Assembly (NCBI GenBank): GCA_046598395.1
Contig: JBKJIQ010000012.1
Location: 40,009-104,008, forward strand
Length of the DNA stretch: 64,000 bases
Source of the DNA: JAENVU01 sp046598395
GTDB taxonomy: Bacteria > Actinomycetota > Acidimicrobiia > IMCC26256 > JAENVU01
Direction: 5' to 3'
Part shown: piece after piece, positions 27,233 to 35,707 of the stretch
How positions within the stretch are numbered: position 1 is the stretch's first letter
How the letters are laid out: each line of letters begins with the position of its first letter
Made by a program: the position numbers and the translations under genes
The notes under the pieces: model-generated
Database searches by the model: none
The model's input: the letters and a program-made list of their open reading frames with translations, nothing else
What the model was told of the DNA's origin: nothing

Positions 27233-28615
27233 GTGCTCGTCGCGGGAATCGATGCATCGACGCAGTCCACCAAGATTGAGATTCGCGATGCTGACACCGG
27301 TGCGATCGTGCGGTCGGGCCGGGCGCAGCATCCGGCGACCGAGCCGCCGCGATCCGAGCAAGACCCGCAAGATTGGTGGAACGCGCTGACGGTCGCGCGT
27401 GCAGAGGCCGGTGGCTTCGACGACTGCGACGCGGTGTCGATCGCGGCGCAACAACACGGGATGGTCGTGACCGACGCCGCGGGCGCGCCGTTGCGTCCCG
27501 CCAAACTCTGGAACGACACCGAGTCGGCACCCGACGCCGGATGGTTGTGTCAGCAGCTCGATGGTGGCGCCGACGCCTGGGCGGATGCGTGTGGTTCCGT
27601 GCCGGTTGCCGCGTTCACTATCACCAAGCTCTCGTGGCTGCATCGCCGTGAGCCGGAAGTCTTCGGCCGGATCGAGCGCGTGATGCTGCCGCACGACTGG
27701 TTGGTCTGGCAGCTGACGGGTGAATACCAAACCGATCGTGGCGACGCATCGGGCACGGGGTACTGGTCGCCGGCGACCGGGGAGTATCGGTTCGATCTTC
27801 TGGAGATTGTCGACCGCGATGCCGATTGGCGCGCGCTGCTCCCGCCGGTGGCGGACGCGGCGGCGGCCCTCGGTACTGGCGACAACATGGCTGCCGCGCT
27901 CGGTCTCGGACTGCGACCGGGCGACGTCGTGATCTCGCTCGGGACTTCCGGGACCGTGTTCGCTCAGCGCGACGCGCCGACGAACGACGGCTCCGGCGCG
28001 GTCGCGGGGTTCGCCGACGCGACCGGCCAGTTCCTTCCGCTCGTCTGCACCTTGAACGCGACCAAGGTCACCGACGCGATCGCCCGGCTGCTCGCGGTCG
28101 ACCACGCCGGGCTCGACGCCTTGGCGCTCGCCGCGCCGGCGGGCGCACGCGGAGCCACGGTATTGCCGTACTTCGACGGTGAGCGCACCCCCAACCGACC
28201 GGAAGCGCGGGGCGTGATCGCCGGTCTGACCGCGGCGGCTTCTCGCGAGGAGGTTGCGCGCGCCGCCTTCGAGGGTGTGGTGTGCGGACTACTCGATGGA
28301 CTTGACGCGCTGCGAGCCGTCGACGTCCCCGTCGGCGGTCGTTGCTATCTGATTGGTGGGGGTGCCCGCAGCGCGGCCTACGTGCAGATTCTCGCCGACC
28401 TTGCTCAGCGCGCGGTGACCGTCGTGGGTGATCACGAACTGGTTGCGCTCGGTGCCGGCGTTCAAGCAGCTGCCCGCGCCACCGGGTCACCCATTTCCGA
28501 AGTGCAGTCCGCGTGGAACCTCGGGCACGGCACCGAGGTGGCTCCATCAATCTCATCGGACGCGGCGTTGGAAGTCGTCACGGCCTACTCCACACTTCGC
28601 GACGGTTTCGCGTAG
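27233..28615 (+). CDS. xylB: Xylulokinase
   Basis: FGGY-family sugar kinase, 460 residues, starting at a GTG two bases after the methyltransferase stop. The phosphate 1 motif is AGIDASTQSTKIEI. The substrate region AAQQHGMVVTD matches xylulokinases (QQHG), followed by KLWNDTES. The phosphate 2 motif VISLGTSGTVFAQ and adenosine region YLIGGGARSAAYVQILADL are complete. It phosphorylates D-xylulose for the pentose phosphate pathway, consistent with xylA in the same operon. Confidence 0.93.
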   Translation: MLVAGIDASTQSTKIEIRDADTGAIVRSGRAQHPATEPPRSEQDPQDWWNALTVARAEAGGFDDCDAVSIAAQQHGMVVTDAAGAPLRPAKLWNDTESAPDAGWLCQQLDGGADAWADACGSVPVAAFTITKLSWLHRREPEVFGRIERVMLPHDWLVWQLTGEYQTDRGDASGTGYWSPATGEYRFDLLEIVDRDADWRALLPPVADAAAALGTGDNMAAALGLGLRPGDVVISLGTSGTVFAQRDAPTNDGSGAVAGFADATGQFLPLVCTLNATKVTDAIARLLAVDHAGLDALALAAPAGARGATVLPYFDGERTPNRPEARGVIAGLTAAASREEVARAAFEGVVCGLLDGLDALRAVDVPVGGRCYLIGGGARSAAYVQILADLAQRAVTVVGDHELVALGAGVQAAARATGSPISEVQSAWNLGHGTEVAPSISSDAALEVVTAYSTLRDGFA

Positions 28616-28637
28616 CCCGCTTCACGAACACTGTCGC

Positions 28638-29135
28638 TTAGCTGGCGGCTTCGCGGGCTCGGCGTTTGCGGTGCCACTTCAGGCCGCCCTCGAGCGCGGC
28701 GAGGATCGTGTTGTTGTCGCGGGAGATGCGGGAGTGCACCCACCGCTCCAGCCCGACCCGGCGCATCCAAGGATTGAAGCACTCGTAGCGCTCGGTGAAA
28801 TGCACGCGGGTCCGACCTTCGCCCAGGTCCTCGAGGCGCGTGAATCCCTCGGCGCGTGACCACAACGGCTTGCCGACTGCGTCGTAGCGCCACGACTCGT
28901 GGAGCTTCACTTGCGTGAGCCACTCCCACGATTTGCCGACACCGCCCGAGCCGAGAATCTTCGGTACCGGGAAGGTGCAGTGACGGACGAGCCCTTCGCC
29001 GATCTCGTTCCCCGGATGCAGGATGTGGATCTGGCCGAGTTTGCCCTGGGGACGGTCGGGCGCCCGGTACCAGAACAAGTCCCAGACTTCCGCGACCGGA
29101 GCGTTGAGATCGACCGAGAAGTTGTGCTCGTCCAT
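28638..29135 (-). CDS. SRPBCC (START-like) domain protein
   Basis: 165 residues from the ATG at 29135; the upstream frame belongs to the antisense of the VOC gene and is rejected. NFSVDLNAPVAEVWDLFWYRAP is the first strand and helix of a polyketide cyclase/START-like pocket; RTRVHFTERYECFNPWMRRVG is the long C-terminal helix region. The ATG overlaps the TGA of the VOC gene by one base, so the two are co-translated. Ligand unknown. Confidence 0.75.
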   Translation of the reverse strand: MDEHNFSVDLNAPVAEVWDLFWYRAPDRPQGKLGQIHILHPGNEIGEGLVRHCTFPVPKILGSGGVGKSWEWLTQVKLHESWRYDAVGKPLWSRAEGFTRLEDLGEGRTRVHFTERYECFNPWMRRVGLERWVHSRISRDNNTILAALEGGLKWHRKRRAREAAS

Positions 29136-29506
29136 CAGGGCCCCACCGACCCGGGCAGGTGCACGAGGCAGAACTCGTTGCCGGCGGGGTCGAGCAGGAT
29201 CTGGAACGGCTCGGCGGAATCCTCGACGAGCGGACCGACCCGGGTGGCACCGAACGCCTCGGCCGCAATGGTTGCCGTCGGAATGTCCCCGACCCATAGG
29301 TCGATGTGGAGCCGATTCTTGGTCAACTTGGCTTCAGGGACCCGTTGGAAGGCCACGCGCGGACACCCGGGCGCCAACGGTTCCAGTGAGATCCAATCGT
29401 GGTCGGCGAAGTGAATGTCAACGCCGAGGAGTTCGGTCCAGAACGCGGCGAGTGGTGCCGGGTCGACACAGTCGACCACGATGGTGCGCAGTTGTCCGAC
29501 GGCCAT
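29135..29506 (-). CDS. VOC family (glyoxalase/dioxygenase-like) protein
   Basis: 123 residues with two beta-alpha-beta-beta-beta units: VDCVDPAPLAAFWTELLG, then LHIDLWVGDIPTATIAAEAFGA and LLDPAGNEFCLV at the end. This small type (glyoxalase-like 6) is abundant in actinomycetes and usually of unknown substrate. First gene of a pair with an SRPBCC protein. Confidence 0.85.
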   Translation of the reverse strand: MAVGQLRTIVVDCVDPAPLAAFWTELLGVDIHFADHDWISLEPLAPGCPRVAFQRVPEAKLTKNRLHIDLWVGDIPTATIAAEAFGATRVGPLVEDSAEPFQILLDPAGNEFCLVHLPGSVGP

Positions 29507-29643
29507 GCGCGCACTGTAGGACTGTGCGCGTCTCGGTGTACGGCTCGTAACCGTCGAGGAATGCAGCGCCGACTCGAATCGTTCGCATAGGGACTCCGAC
29601 GTTGTGAGTCGGCCAACGGTTCCCGAGCGATACGGTCATCGTC

Positions 29644-31035
29644 ATGAGGAACACGGAACAGCCAGAGATCGCCGATTCACTCCTGGATCTGGTGGGCAAC
29701 ACGCCGATGGTCCGGCTCGGCCGAATTGGACGGGATCTCGAGTGTGACCTCGTGGCCAAGGTTGAGATGTTCAACCCCGGCGGGAGCGTGAAGGATCGTC
29801 CGGCCGTCGCGATGATCGATGCCGCGGAACGTGACGGACTCCTCAAGCCCGGCGGCACGATTGTGGAACCGACGTCCGGCAACACCGGCGTGGGACTCGC
29901 GATCGTGGCCGCGCAGCGCGGGTATCAGTGCATCTTCGTGATGTCCGACAAGATGAGCACCGAGAAGGTCTCGCTCTTGCGCGCCTACGGTGCCGAGGTG
30001 GTGGTGTGTCCCACCGCGGTACCGCCCGACGATCCCGGCTCCTATTACTCCGTTGCCGACCGCCTCACCCGAGAGACCCCGAACGCATTCCGGCCGGATC
30101 AGTACTCGAACCCGAACAATCCCGCGGAGCACGAGCGCTCGACCGGACCGGAGATCTGGGAGCAAACCGCCGGCCGCATCACCCACTTCGTGGCGGGCGT
30201 CGGGACCGGCGGCACCATCACCGGGATCGCCCGTTACCTCAAGCGCATGAACCCGGCGGTCCAGATCATCGGCGCCGACCCGGAGGGTTCGGTCTACTCG
30301 GGCGGTACCGGTCGGCCGTATCTCGTCGAAGGTGTGGGCGAAGACTTCTGGCCCACGACCTTCGATCCGTCCCTGGTAGATCGGACGGTGATGGTCAGTG
30401 ACGCCGACTCGTTCGCGACTGCGCGTCGCGTCACAACTGAGGAAGGCTTGCTGATTGGTGGATCATGCGGTACTGCCGTACACGCCGCGCTCACCGTCGG
30501 CGCGGAGCTTGATGCCAATGCGCTGGTCGTCGTGCTCCTCCCGGATTCGGGCCGTGGCTACCTGTCGAAGATCTACAACGACGATTGGATGATGGACTTC
30601 GGCTTCATTCGCTGCGCCGGTGATTGCGCGGGTGATGTGCTCGCGGCCAAGACCGGCGGAATGCCCGACCTCGTGTTGGTGACTCCCGACGAACCGGCAC
30701 GCAACGCGTGGGCCTTGATGCACGACCTCGGCGTGTCACAGGTGGTGGTATCGGTGAGCAAAGAGGCTCCCCTCGCGGCCAAAGAGGTGAGCGGCATGCT
30801 CGACGAGCTGTCGCTGATGGACCTCACCTTCCGCGACGCCGCGGCCCTCGACCGGCCGGTGCGCGACATCATGCGCCCCGCGATGCCGATGATCGGGATT
30901 GGTGAACCGGTGGGCAAAGTGGTGGAACAACTCGACCGTTCGTCCACGTTGTTGGTACTCGACGGTGGACATCCTGTGGGTCTGCTCAGCCGCAGCGATG
31001 TGCTCGGATATCTCGCGGCAAAGGGTGTGGCGTGA
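29644..31035 (+). CDS. cbs: Cystathionine beta-synthase
   Basis: PLP enzyme condensing serine and homocysteine to cystathionine (reverse transsulfuration). The PLP lysine is K50 in NPGGSVKDRPA; the substrate loop is PTSGNTGVGLA and the phosphate loop GVGTGGTITG. Residues about 340-463 form a pair of CBS domains (MRPAMPMIGIGEP), which distinguishes it from plain cysteine synthase. Its TGA overlaps the ATG of the cystathionine lyase gene. Confidence 0.93.
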   Translation: MRNTEQPEIADSLLDLVGNTPMVRLGRIGRDLECDLVAKVEMFNPGGSVKDRPAVAMIDAAERDGLLKPGGTIVEPTSGNTGVGLAIVAAQRGYQCIFVMSDKMSTEKVSLLRAYGAEVVVCPTAVPPDDPGSYYSVADRLTRETPNAFRPDQYSNPNNPAEHERSTGPEIWEQTAGRITHFVAGVGTGGTITGIARYLKRMNPAVQIIGADPEGSVYSGGTGRPYLVEGVGEDFWPTTFDPSLVDRTVMVSDADSFATARRVTTEEGLLIGGSCGTAVHAALTVGAELDANALVVVLLPDSGRGYLSKIYNDDWMMDFGFIRCAGDCAGDVLAAKTGGMPDLVLVTPDEPARNAWALMHDLGVSQVVVSVSKEAPLAAKEVSGMLDELSLMDLTFRDAAALDRPVRDIMRPAMPMIGIGEPVGKVVEQLDRSSTLLVLDGGHPVGLLSRSDVLGYLAAKGVA

Positions 31036-32213
31036 TGGCGAGCGACGAAGGAAGCGTGGCCGGATTCGAGACCCGCGCGATTCACGCGGGGCAGCCGGCT
31101 GATCCCACCACCGGCGCCGTCGTGACCCCGATCAGTCTCGCGACCACGTTCGCTCAGGACGCGGTAGGTCAGCACGCAGGCTTTGAATACGGGCGGACCG
31201 GGAACCCCACGCGTTGCGCGTTGGAGGAGTGCCTCGCGTCCCTGGAGGGGGCGTCTCGGGGTCTGGCATTCGCGAGTGGGATGGCCGCCGAAGATGCTGT
31301 GTTGCGGGCACTCGTGGGCCCCGGCGATCACGTGGTGCTTCCCCTCGACGCCTATGGGGGCACCTTTCGCCTCGTCTCCCGCGTGTACGCCGACGCGGGG
31401 GTCACGTGGTCCGCCGCGGATCTCACCCAACCGGATCTGCTGGCCGCGGCGTTCACCCCGTCCACGCGAGTGGTCTGGATCGAAGCCCCCACGAATCCCG
31501 CGCTGGGAATCGTCGACATCGCCGCGGTCTGCGCGGTCGCCCACGCGCATGGGGTGCTGGTCGTCGTCGACAACACCTTCGCCACTCCGTATCTCCAGCT
31601 GCCGCTGGCACTCGGCGCCGACGTGGTGGTGCATTCCACGACGAAATACCTTGGTGGTCACTCCGACACGATCGGCGGATTCGCGGCGGTGAGCGATCCC
31701 GAGCTCGGTGAACGCCTCGCCTTCTTGCAGAACGCAACCGGTGCGGTGCCGGGCCCGTTCGATTGCTACCTCGTGCTGCGGGGCATCAAGACCCTCGCGG
31801 TGCGCATGGATCGCCACTGCGAGAATGCGGCCGCGATCGCGATGATGCTCAACGACCACTCGGCGGTGGCCCAAACCTTGTATCCGGGCCTCGCGTCGCA
31901 TCACGGCCACGAGGTGGCGCAGCGTCAGATGCGCGGGTTCGGTGGAATGGTGAGCTTCATCGCCGCGGGGGGCGAGGCCGCCGCGCTCGAGATTGCGGCG
32001 TCCACGCGGTTGTTCACGCTCGCCGAGTCGCTCGGTGCCGTGGAGTCTCTGATCGAACACCCGGGTCGGATGACGCACGCGTCTGCGGCCGGATCACCGC
32101 TCGAGGTCGACCCCGCGTTGCTCCGACTCTCGGTTGGGCTCGAATCCGTTGACGATCTTCTCGCTGACCTCCACCAGGCCCTGGAAGGGGTGCTCGTCTA
32201 CTCTCGCCCGTGA
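31035..32213 (+). CDS. Cystathionine gamma-lyase/synthase family PLP enzyme
   Basis: 392 residues, Cys/Met metabolism family. PLP Lys is K204 in HSTTKYLGGHSD. FETRAIHAGQPADPTTGAVV and FEYGRTGNPTR are family landmarks. With cbs directly upstream, the likely job is cleaving cystathionine to cysteine, but cystathionine gamma-synthase (MetB) cannot be excluded by sequence reading alone. ATG shares a base with the cbs stop; its own TGA shares a base with the next start, so coupling extends into the mau-like genes. Confidence 0.9.
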   Translation: MASDEGSVAGFETRAIHAGQPADPTTGAVVTPISLATTFAQDAVGQHAGFEYGRTGNPTRCALEECLASLEGASRGLAFASGMAAEDAVLRALVGPGDHVVLPLDAYGGTFRLVSRVYADAGVTWSAADLTQPDLLAAAFTPSTRVVWIEAPTNPALGIVDIAAVCAVAHAHGVLVVVDNTFATPYLQLPLALGADVVVHSTTKYLGGHSDTIGGFAAVSDPELGERLAFLQNATGAVPGPFDCYLVLRGIKTLAVRMDRHCENAAAIAMMLNDHSAVAQTLYPGLASHHGHEVAQRQMRGFGGMVSFIAAGGEAAALEIAASTRLFTLAESLGAVESLIEHPGRMTHASAAGSPLEVDPALLRLSVGLESVDDLLADLHQALEGVLVYSRP

Positions 32214-32995
32214 TGACAGCGTTGGTGGTGATCTTGGCGGTGGTGGTCGCGCTCCTTGTGGTGCTGGTGGCCGGACTCCTCCGAAGCCACGCCGAGATCT
32301 TGGTGACGCTGCATGACGCGGGTCTCGGTCGCGACGCGGAGACGGATCGCGGGCTGCCCAACCGTTCGGGGTTGGCGCCGAGCCGGCCCACCACCGGTCC
32401 TAGCCCTGAAGCGAGCGACCTCGCCGGGGTCACCCTCGCCGGCGATGCGATTGCCGTCGGCATTCTCGGCGCGCCGACGCCCACACTGCTCGCGTTCTTG
32501 TCGAGTGGTTGCCTCACGTGTCGTGAGTTCTGGGAAGCGTTCGCGGATCCGAAACTCGACGTCCCGGGTGACGCTCGGCTCGTGGTGGTGACGATGGGCC
32601 CGGAGGACGAGAGCGTGAGTGCCCTGCTCCGATTGGCCCCGAGCGACGCACTCGTGGTGATGTCGACCGCCGCGTGGGAGGCCTACGAGGTAGAGGGATC
32701 TCCCTACTTCGTCTTCGTGGACGGTATCGGAGGCTCGGTGGTGGGCGAAGGCACGGCCACGAACTGGGACCGCGTCCGCGAGATGGTGACCGAGTCGGTG
32801 GATGAAGGAGCGCTCGTAGCGAGCCGTCGCCGGGCCGCGGGGCGCAAGCGCCGTGCCGCGCGCCGGCACCTCGTGGATCGCGAACGCGAAGCTCGCGCCG
32901 ATGATGCTCTGACTGCGGCGGGGATCGCACCCGGTGATGCTCGGCTCTATCCGGCCACCGGCGGTCCCGACGAGGCCGAATCCGAACGCTCGTGA
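32213..32995 (+). CDS. MauD-like membrane-anchored thioredoxin-fold protein
   Basis: 260 residues. An N-terminal helix (ALVVILAVVVALLVVLVAGLL) anchors a thioredoxin-like domain facing outward. The redox motif CLTC lies in FLSSGCLTCREFWEAF at about residue 103, and the cis-Pro strand is in EVEGSPYFVFVDG. The tail (about 200-260) is basic, then acidic. MauD proteins act on disulfides of the methylamine dehydrogenase light chain, and the order of genes here ends with such a light-chain-like protein. Start chosen at the ATG overlapping the lyase stop. Confidence 0.75.
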   Translation: MTALVVILAVVVALLVVLVAGLLRSHAEILVTLHDAGLGRDAETDRGLPNRSGLAPSRPTTGPSPEASDLAGVTLAGDAIAVGILGAPTPTLLAFLSSGCLTCREFWEAFADPKLDVPGDARLVVVTMGPEDESVSALLRLAPSDALVVMSTAAWEAYEVEGSPYFVFVDGIGGSVVGEGTATNWDRVREMVTESVDEGALVASRRRAAGRKRRAARRHLVDREREARADDALTAAGIAPGDARLYPATGGPDEAESERS

Positions 32996-33005
32996 CAAGG
33001 GGTTG

Positions 33006-33095
33006 GTGATCGGTACCGTCCCGACGTTGGTGATCACCGCGGCGTCCCTCGCGATCGCGGTCATCGCCGGGTTGCGGTCCACCTGGTCGCCCTGA
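33006..33095 (+). CDS. Possible 29-residue single-helix membrane protein
   Basis: GTG-initiated frame between the MauD-like gene (10 bases upstream) and the next membrane protein (9 bases downstream), which fills an otherwise empty gap. The product is almost one hydrophobic helix (VPTLVITAASLAIAVIAGL) ending in RSTWSP. AAGGGG precedes it. A real small gene is plausible, but length alone does not prove it. Confidence 0.4.
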   Translation: MIGTVPTLVITAASLAIAVIAGLRSTWSP

Positions 33096-33104
33096 GGTGA
33101 GTCG

Positions 33105-33707
33105 ATGCTCGCGAGCATCCACCCGCTCGGGGAGCGGGCACGAGGTCAGCGATACGCAGTCACGGTCACTGCCTACGTGGTCGGTTCGGTTCTCGGCGCG
33201 GCGAGCCTCGGGTTTCTCGTGGGCAAGTTGGGGAGTCTCGTCTTCGCCGACGGAGCCGGGATCGCCCGTCTCATTGGGTTCGCAGTGCTGTCGCTGGTTG
33301 CTGCCGGCATCGAGGCCGCGGGCCGCCGGGTGCCGAGTTGGCACCGACAAGTCAACGAAGACTGGCTTACGGCCTACCGGGGGTGGGTCTACGGCGCCGG
33401 GTTCGGTTTCCAACTCGGCCTCGGTGTCGTCACGATCGTGACGACCGTCGCGGTGTATCTCACGTGGTTGGGTGCCGGCCTGTCGGCAGACCCAGCGAGC
33501 GGCGCGGCCATCGGCGCCGCCTTCGGGTTGGCTCGCTCGCTCCCGGTGGCGGCGGGATACGCAATTCAGACTCCGTTGGCCTTGCGGCACCGGGTCCTGG
33601 CGATTCACGCAGCGGCCGGTAGGTTCCGAGTCGTGACGGCATTGGTGGAGGGCGCCTCGGTGGCCGCGGCGCTGGTGGCTGCGCTCGCAATCGCGGGCGG
33701 CAGTTGA
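33105..33707 (+). CDS. Polytopic membrane protein in mau-like cluster
   Basis: 200 residues, with about four hydrophobic helices: about 18-42, 56-76, 95-122 and a C-terminal one at 178-198. A glycine-rich segment YGAGFGFQLGLGVVTIVTTVAVY recalls CcdA/DsbD-type helices, which would fit electron transfer to the thioredoxin-like protein, but I see no conserved cysteine pair, so that link is speculative. GAGGTGAG precedes the ATG. Stop overlaps the next start (TGATG). Confidence 0.65.
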   Translation: MLASIHPLGERARGQRYAVTVTAYVVGSVLGAASLGFLVGKLGSLVFADGAGIARLIGFAVLSLVAAGIEAAGRRVPSWHRQVNEDWLTAYRGWVYGAGFGFQLGLGVVTIVTTVAVYLTWLGAGLSADPASGAAIGAAFGLARSLPVAAGYAIQTPLALRHRVLAIHAAAGRFRVVTALVEGASVAAALVAALAIAGGS

Positions 33708-34210
33708 TGGCTGAACTCCGCGCGCACGGTATTGCAGTGGTGCCACCGGGAGGGTGGGACGCCCGCATTTCGGTTCGGCGCGACGGCGTCCCCGAAACTG
33801 CCTTTACCGCGAGCGCCACGAGGCTGCCGCCGTTGCAGTCGCGTCCCGTTGTGCACCTCGCTAACTTCGGGCTGCCGGAAGACCGAGGTGACTTCGGGAG
33901 CGGTGCGGTCGAACTCATGGGGGACCGGGATGTGTTCATCGTGCTGTTCGAACATGGTCCCGCCGCGGCGGGGACCGCGCTCTTTCGGTCAGAGGGTTTG
34001 CCTCGGGTTCTGAGGGACGGTGACTTCGACGCCTCATCCCTGCGTCGCGCCATCGCCGGCCAGAGCGCACACCAAGCGTTCTTCCATGAATCCGGCCGTG
34101 CGTTCTGCCTCTACGTGGTGCTGGGCTCGCACCTGCGGCGGGCGCGCCTGATTCCGATGGTCAATGGGGTCCTCGCGACCGTGCAACTCGACGCAATTCC
34201 TTTGAAATAG
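33707..34210 (+). CDS. Unknown protein in mau-like cluster
   Basis: 167 residues, not recognised. It is soluble-looking with alternating strands and acidic loops; no signal peptide, helix or catalytic motif stands out. The ATG at 33707 shares a base with the previous stop, and the next gene begins ten bases on, so it belongs to the operon. Its place between two membrane proteins suggests a cytoplasmic helper. Confidence 0.65.
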   Translation: MAELRAHGIAVVPPGGWDARISVRRDGVPETAFTASATRLPPLQSRPVVHLANFGLPEDRGDFGSGAVELMGDRDVFIVLFEHGPAAAGTALFRSEGLPRVLRDGDFDASSLRRAIAGQSAHQAFFHESGRAFCLYVVLGSHLRRARLIPMVNGVLATVQLDAIPLK

Positions 34211-34220
34211 GGTTCCCGTT

Positions 34221-34754
34221 GTGGATGCCTGGTTCGGACTGTTCTTCATCGCCTGCCTGCTCCTGGGCGCGGCTGGTTTGGCGAAGGCGGTCGATCCGAC
34301 GATGACGGTGGGTGCGCTGCGCGGCGTTGGTCTCCGGGTGCCCAACCGCGCGGTCCGCTGGGCGGGCGGTGTCGAGGCTGCGCTCGGATTCGCGGCCGTC
34401 TTGACGGGTGATGCCATTCTGGCGATCTTGGTAGCCGCGTCGTATCTCGCCTTCACCGGTTTCGTCGCGATCGCCTTGTTCCGGCATCTGCCGATCGGGT
34501 CGTGTGGGTGCTTTGGCAAGGTGGATACGCCGCCGAGTGGGCTCCACCTGCTGGTGAATCTGGGAGCCGTGGTCGCTTCGGTTGGTATCGCCGCAGGACA
34601 CGGCCGGGGGATCGTGACCGTGCTGGCTCACCAACCGCTCGCCGGGGTCCCGTTCCTGGTGCTGGCCGCGGTGGGCACCTATGCGGCGTTCACCGCACTC
34701 ACGATCCTGCCGACGATGGCACGCGTCCCGCGCTCGCGAATGGACGTTCGATGA
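34221..34754 (+). CDS. MauE-like (DoxX-related) membrane protein
   Basis: 177 residues with four predicted membrane helices. The region FRHLPIGSCGCFGKVDTPPSG (about residues 92-111) holds the CGCFG motif and following Pro-Pro, characteristic of MauE-type proteins, then a helix beginning LHLLVNLGAVVASVG. MauE is needed with MauD for maturation of the methylamine dehydrogenase light chain. GTG start; the TGA overlaps the next ATG (ATGA), so it is co-translated with the light-chain-like gene. Confidence 0.82.
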   Translation: MDAWFGLFFIACLLLGAAGLAKAVDPTMTVGALRGVGLRVPNRAVRWAGGVEAALGFAAVLTGDAILAILVAASYLAFTGFVAIALFRHLPIGSCGCFGKVDTPPSGLHLLVNLGAVVASVGIAAGHGRGIVTVLAHQPLAGVPFLVLAAVGTYAAFTALTILPTMARVPRSRMDVR

Positions 34755-35671
34755 GCGCGCGCCTCGCTGATCGAGCGGCTCGCTGGCTGGTGCGGCATCC
34801 GAACCGCCGCAGCTTCTTGCAACGCAGTGCACTGATCGGAACCGCGCTGGCCGTCGCTCCCGCCGATTTCGTGCTGCGGCCGGGCACTGCCTACGCGGCC
34901 ATTTGTAACTGCAGTGGTAGCTCGTGTGATTGCGGTTCGCTGTGTTGTGACGGCTACACCGAGTTCTGTTGCACGATCACCGGTTCCAATAGCTGTCCTC
35001 CGGGAACCATCGCCGCGGGGTGGTGGAAGGCCGACGGGTCTCAGTACTGCAACGGTTCCCGGTACTACATCGACTGCAACGCAACGTGTCGCTGTGGTGG
35101 TGGACGGATTTGTTCCGACGATTGTTCCAACGCTCCTTGGGGTTGCGGTTGTGCCAACGGCGACTGCAACAACCGCAAGGCGGGTTGCACCGCGTTCCGC
35201 TACGGGCAGTGTCACCAGGAGGTCGCCACGGTGGGACGGATCGCCTGCCGGGTGGTGTCATGCGATCCGGCAGTGCTCGTGGTGAGCGCGTGCGCGCCCA
35301 CGATCGCGGTCGACAACTCAACCGCGAATCACAACAAGCCGTGTCTGCAACAGGCACCCGAGGTGGAGGACGATGTGGAGCACGGGATGGCAGTGGATGT
35401 AGTCCTGAACCCATTTGATCCGTCGAGCGGATACACACTCGATCGGTGGGGTGGTGTGCACGAGTTCGGAATCCACGCGCCTGCTACCAGGATCACCGGC
35501 TTCTGGCCGGGCCAAGATGTGGCGCGGCGAATCATGGTCTCGGACTGGGCCACGGGTAAGGGTTACGTGATGGACCTCGACGGCGGGATGCATCCGTTCG
35601 GCGGCGCGCCCCGGGTCAAGGGAGCGCCGTACTGGCGCGGCGGCAAGGTCGTGCCGTTCTTCGAGCTCTAG
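34751..35671 (+). CDS. Tat-exported cysteine-rich protein, methylamine dehydrogenase light chain-like, with GGVHPF repeats
   Basis: 306 residues. A twin-arginine signal (NRRSFLQ at 18-24, cleavage after TAYA at about 49) is followed by a domain with about 24 cysteines. Residues 66-113 parallel the light chain of methylamine dehydrogenase: paired Cys, SNSCPPGT (79-86), tryptophan (GWWK, 90-93) and YYIDCN. By memory-based alignment the second tryptophan that makes the TTQ cofactor is replaced by Gln (RYGQCHQ, 150-156), so TTQ probably cannot form. Residues about 230-306 are two GGVHEF/GGMHPF repeats like those at 10560-11111. The frame is open further left, but ATGA overlap and the Tat signal fix the start. 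Confidence 0.75.
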   Translation: MSARLADRAARWLVRHPNRRSFLQRSALIGTALAVAPADFVLRPGTAYAAICNCSGSSCDCGSLCCDGYTEFCCTITGSNSCPPGTIAAGWWKADGSQYCNGSRYYIDCNATCRCGGGRICSDDCSNAPWGCGCANGDCNNRKAGCTAFRYGQCHQEVATVGRIACRVVSCDPAVLVVSACAPTIAVDNSTANHNKPCLQQAPEVEDDVEHGMAVDVVLNPFDPSSGYTLDRWGGVHEFGIHAPATRITGFWPGQDVARRIMVSDWATGKGYVMDLDGGMHPFGGAPRVKGAPYWRGGKVVPFFEL

Positions 35672-35683
35672 CAATGACCACTC

Positions 35684-35705
35684 AATGGGGAGCGGCCGCC
35701 CCGTT
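35684..35705. terminator. Possible bidirectional terminator
   Basis: Between the convergent ends of the cysteine-rich protein and sdhB. AATGGGG pairs with CCCCGTT (one G-T pair) around AGCGGCCG, itself partly self-complementary. No T-run, as is common in high-GC bacteria. Confidence 0.4.
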
Positions 35706-35707
35706 GG

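Noticed and set aside
34502..34750. Upstream extension of the Cys-rich protein
   Set aside because: Lies inside the MauE-like gene; the Tat signal and ATGA overlap fix the start at 34751.
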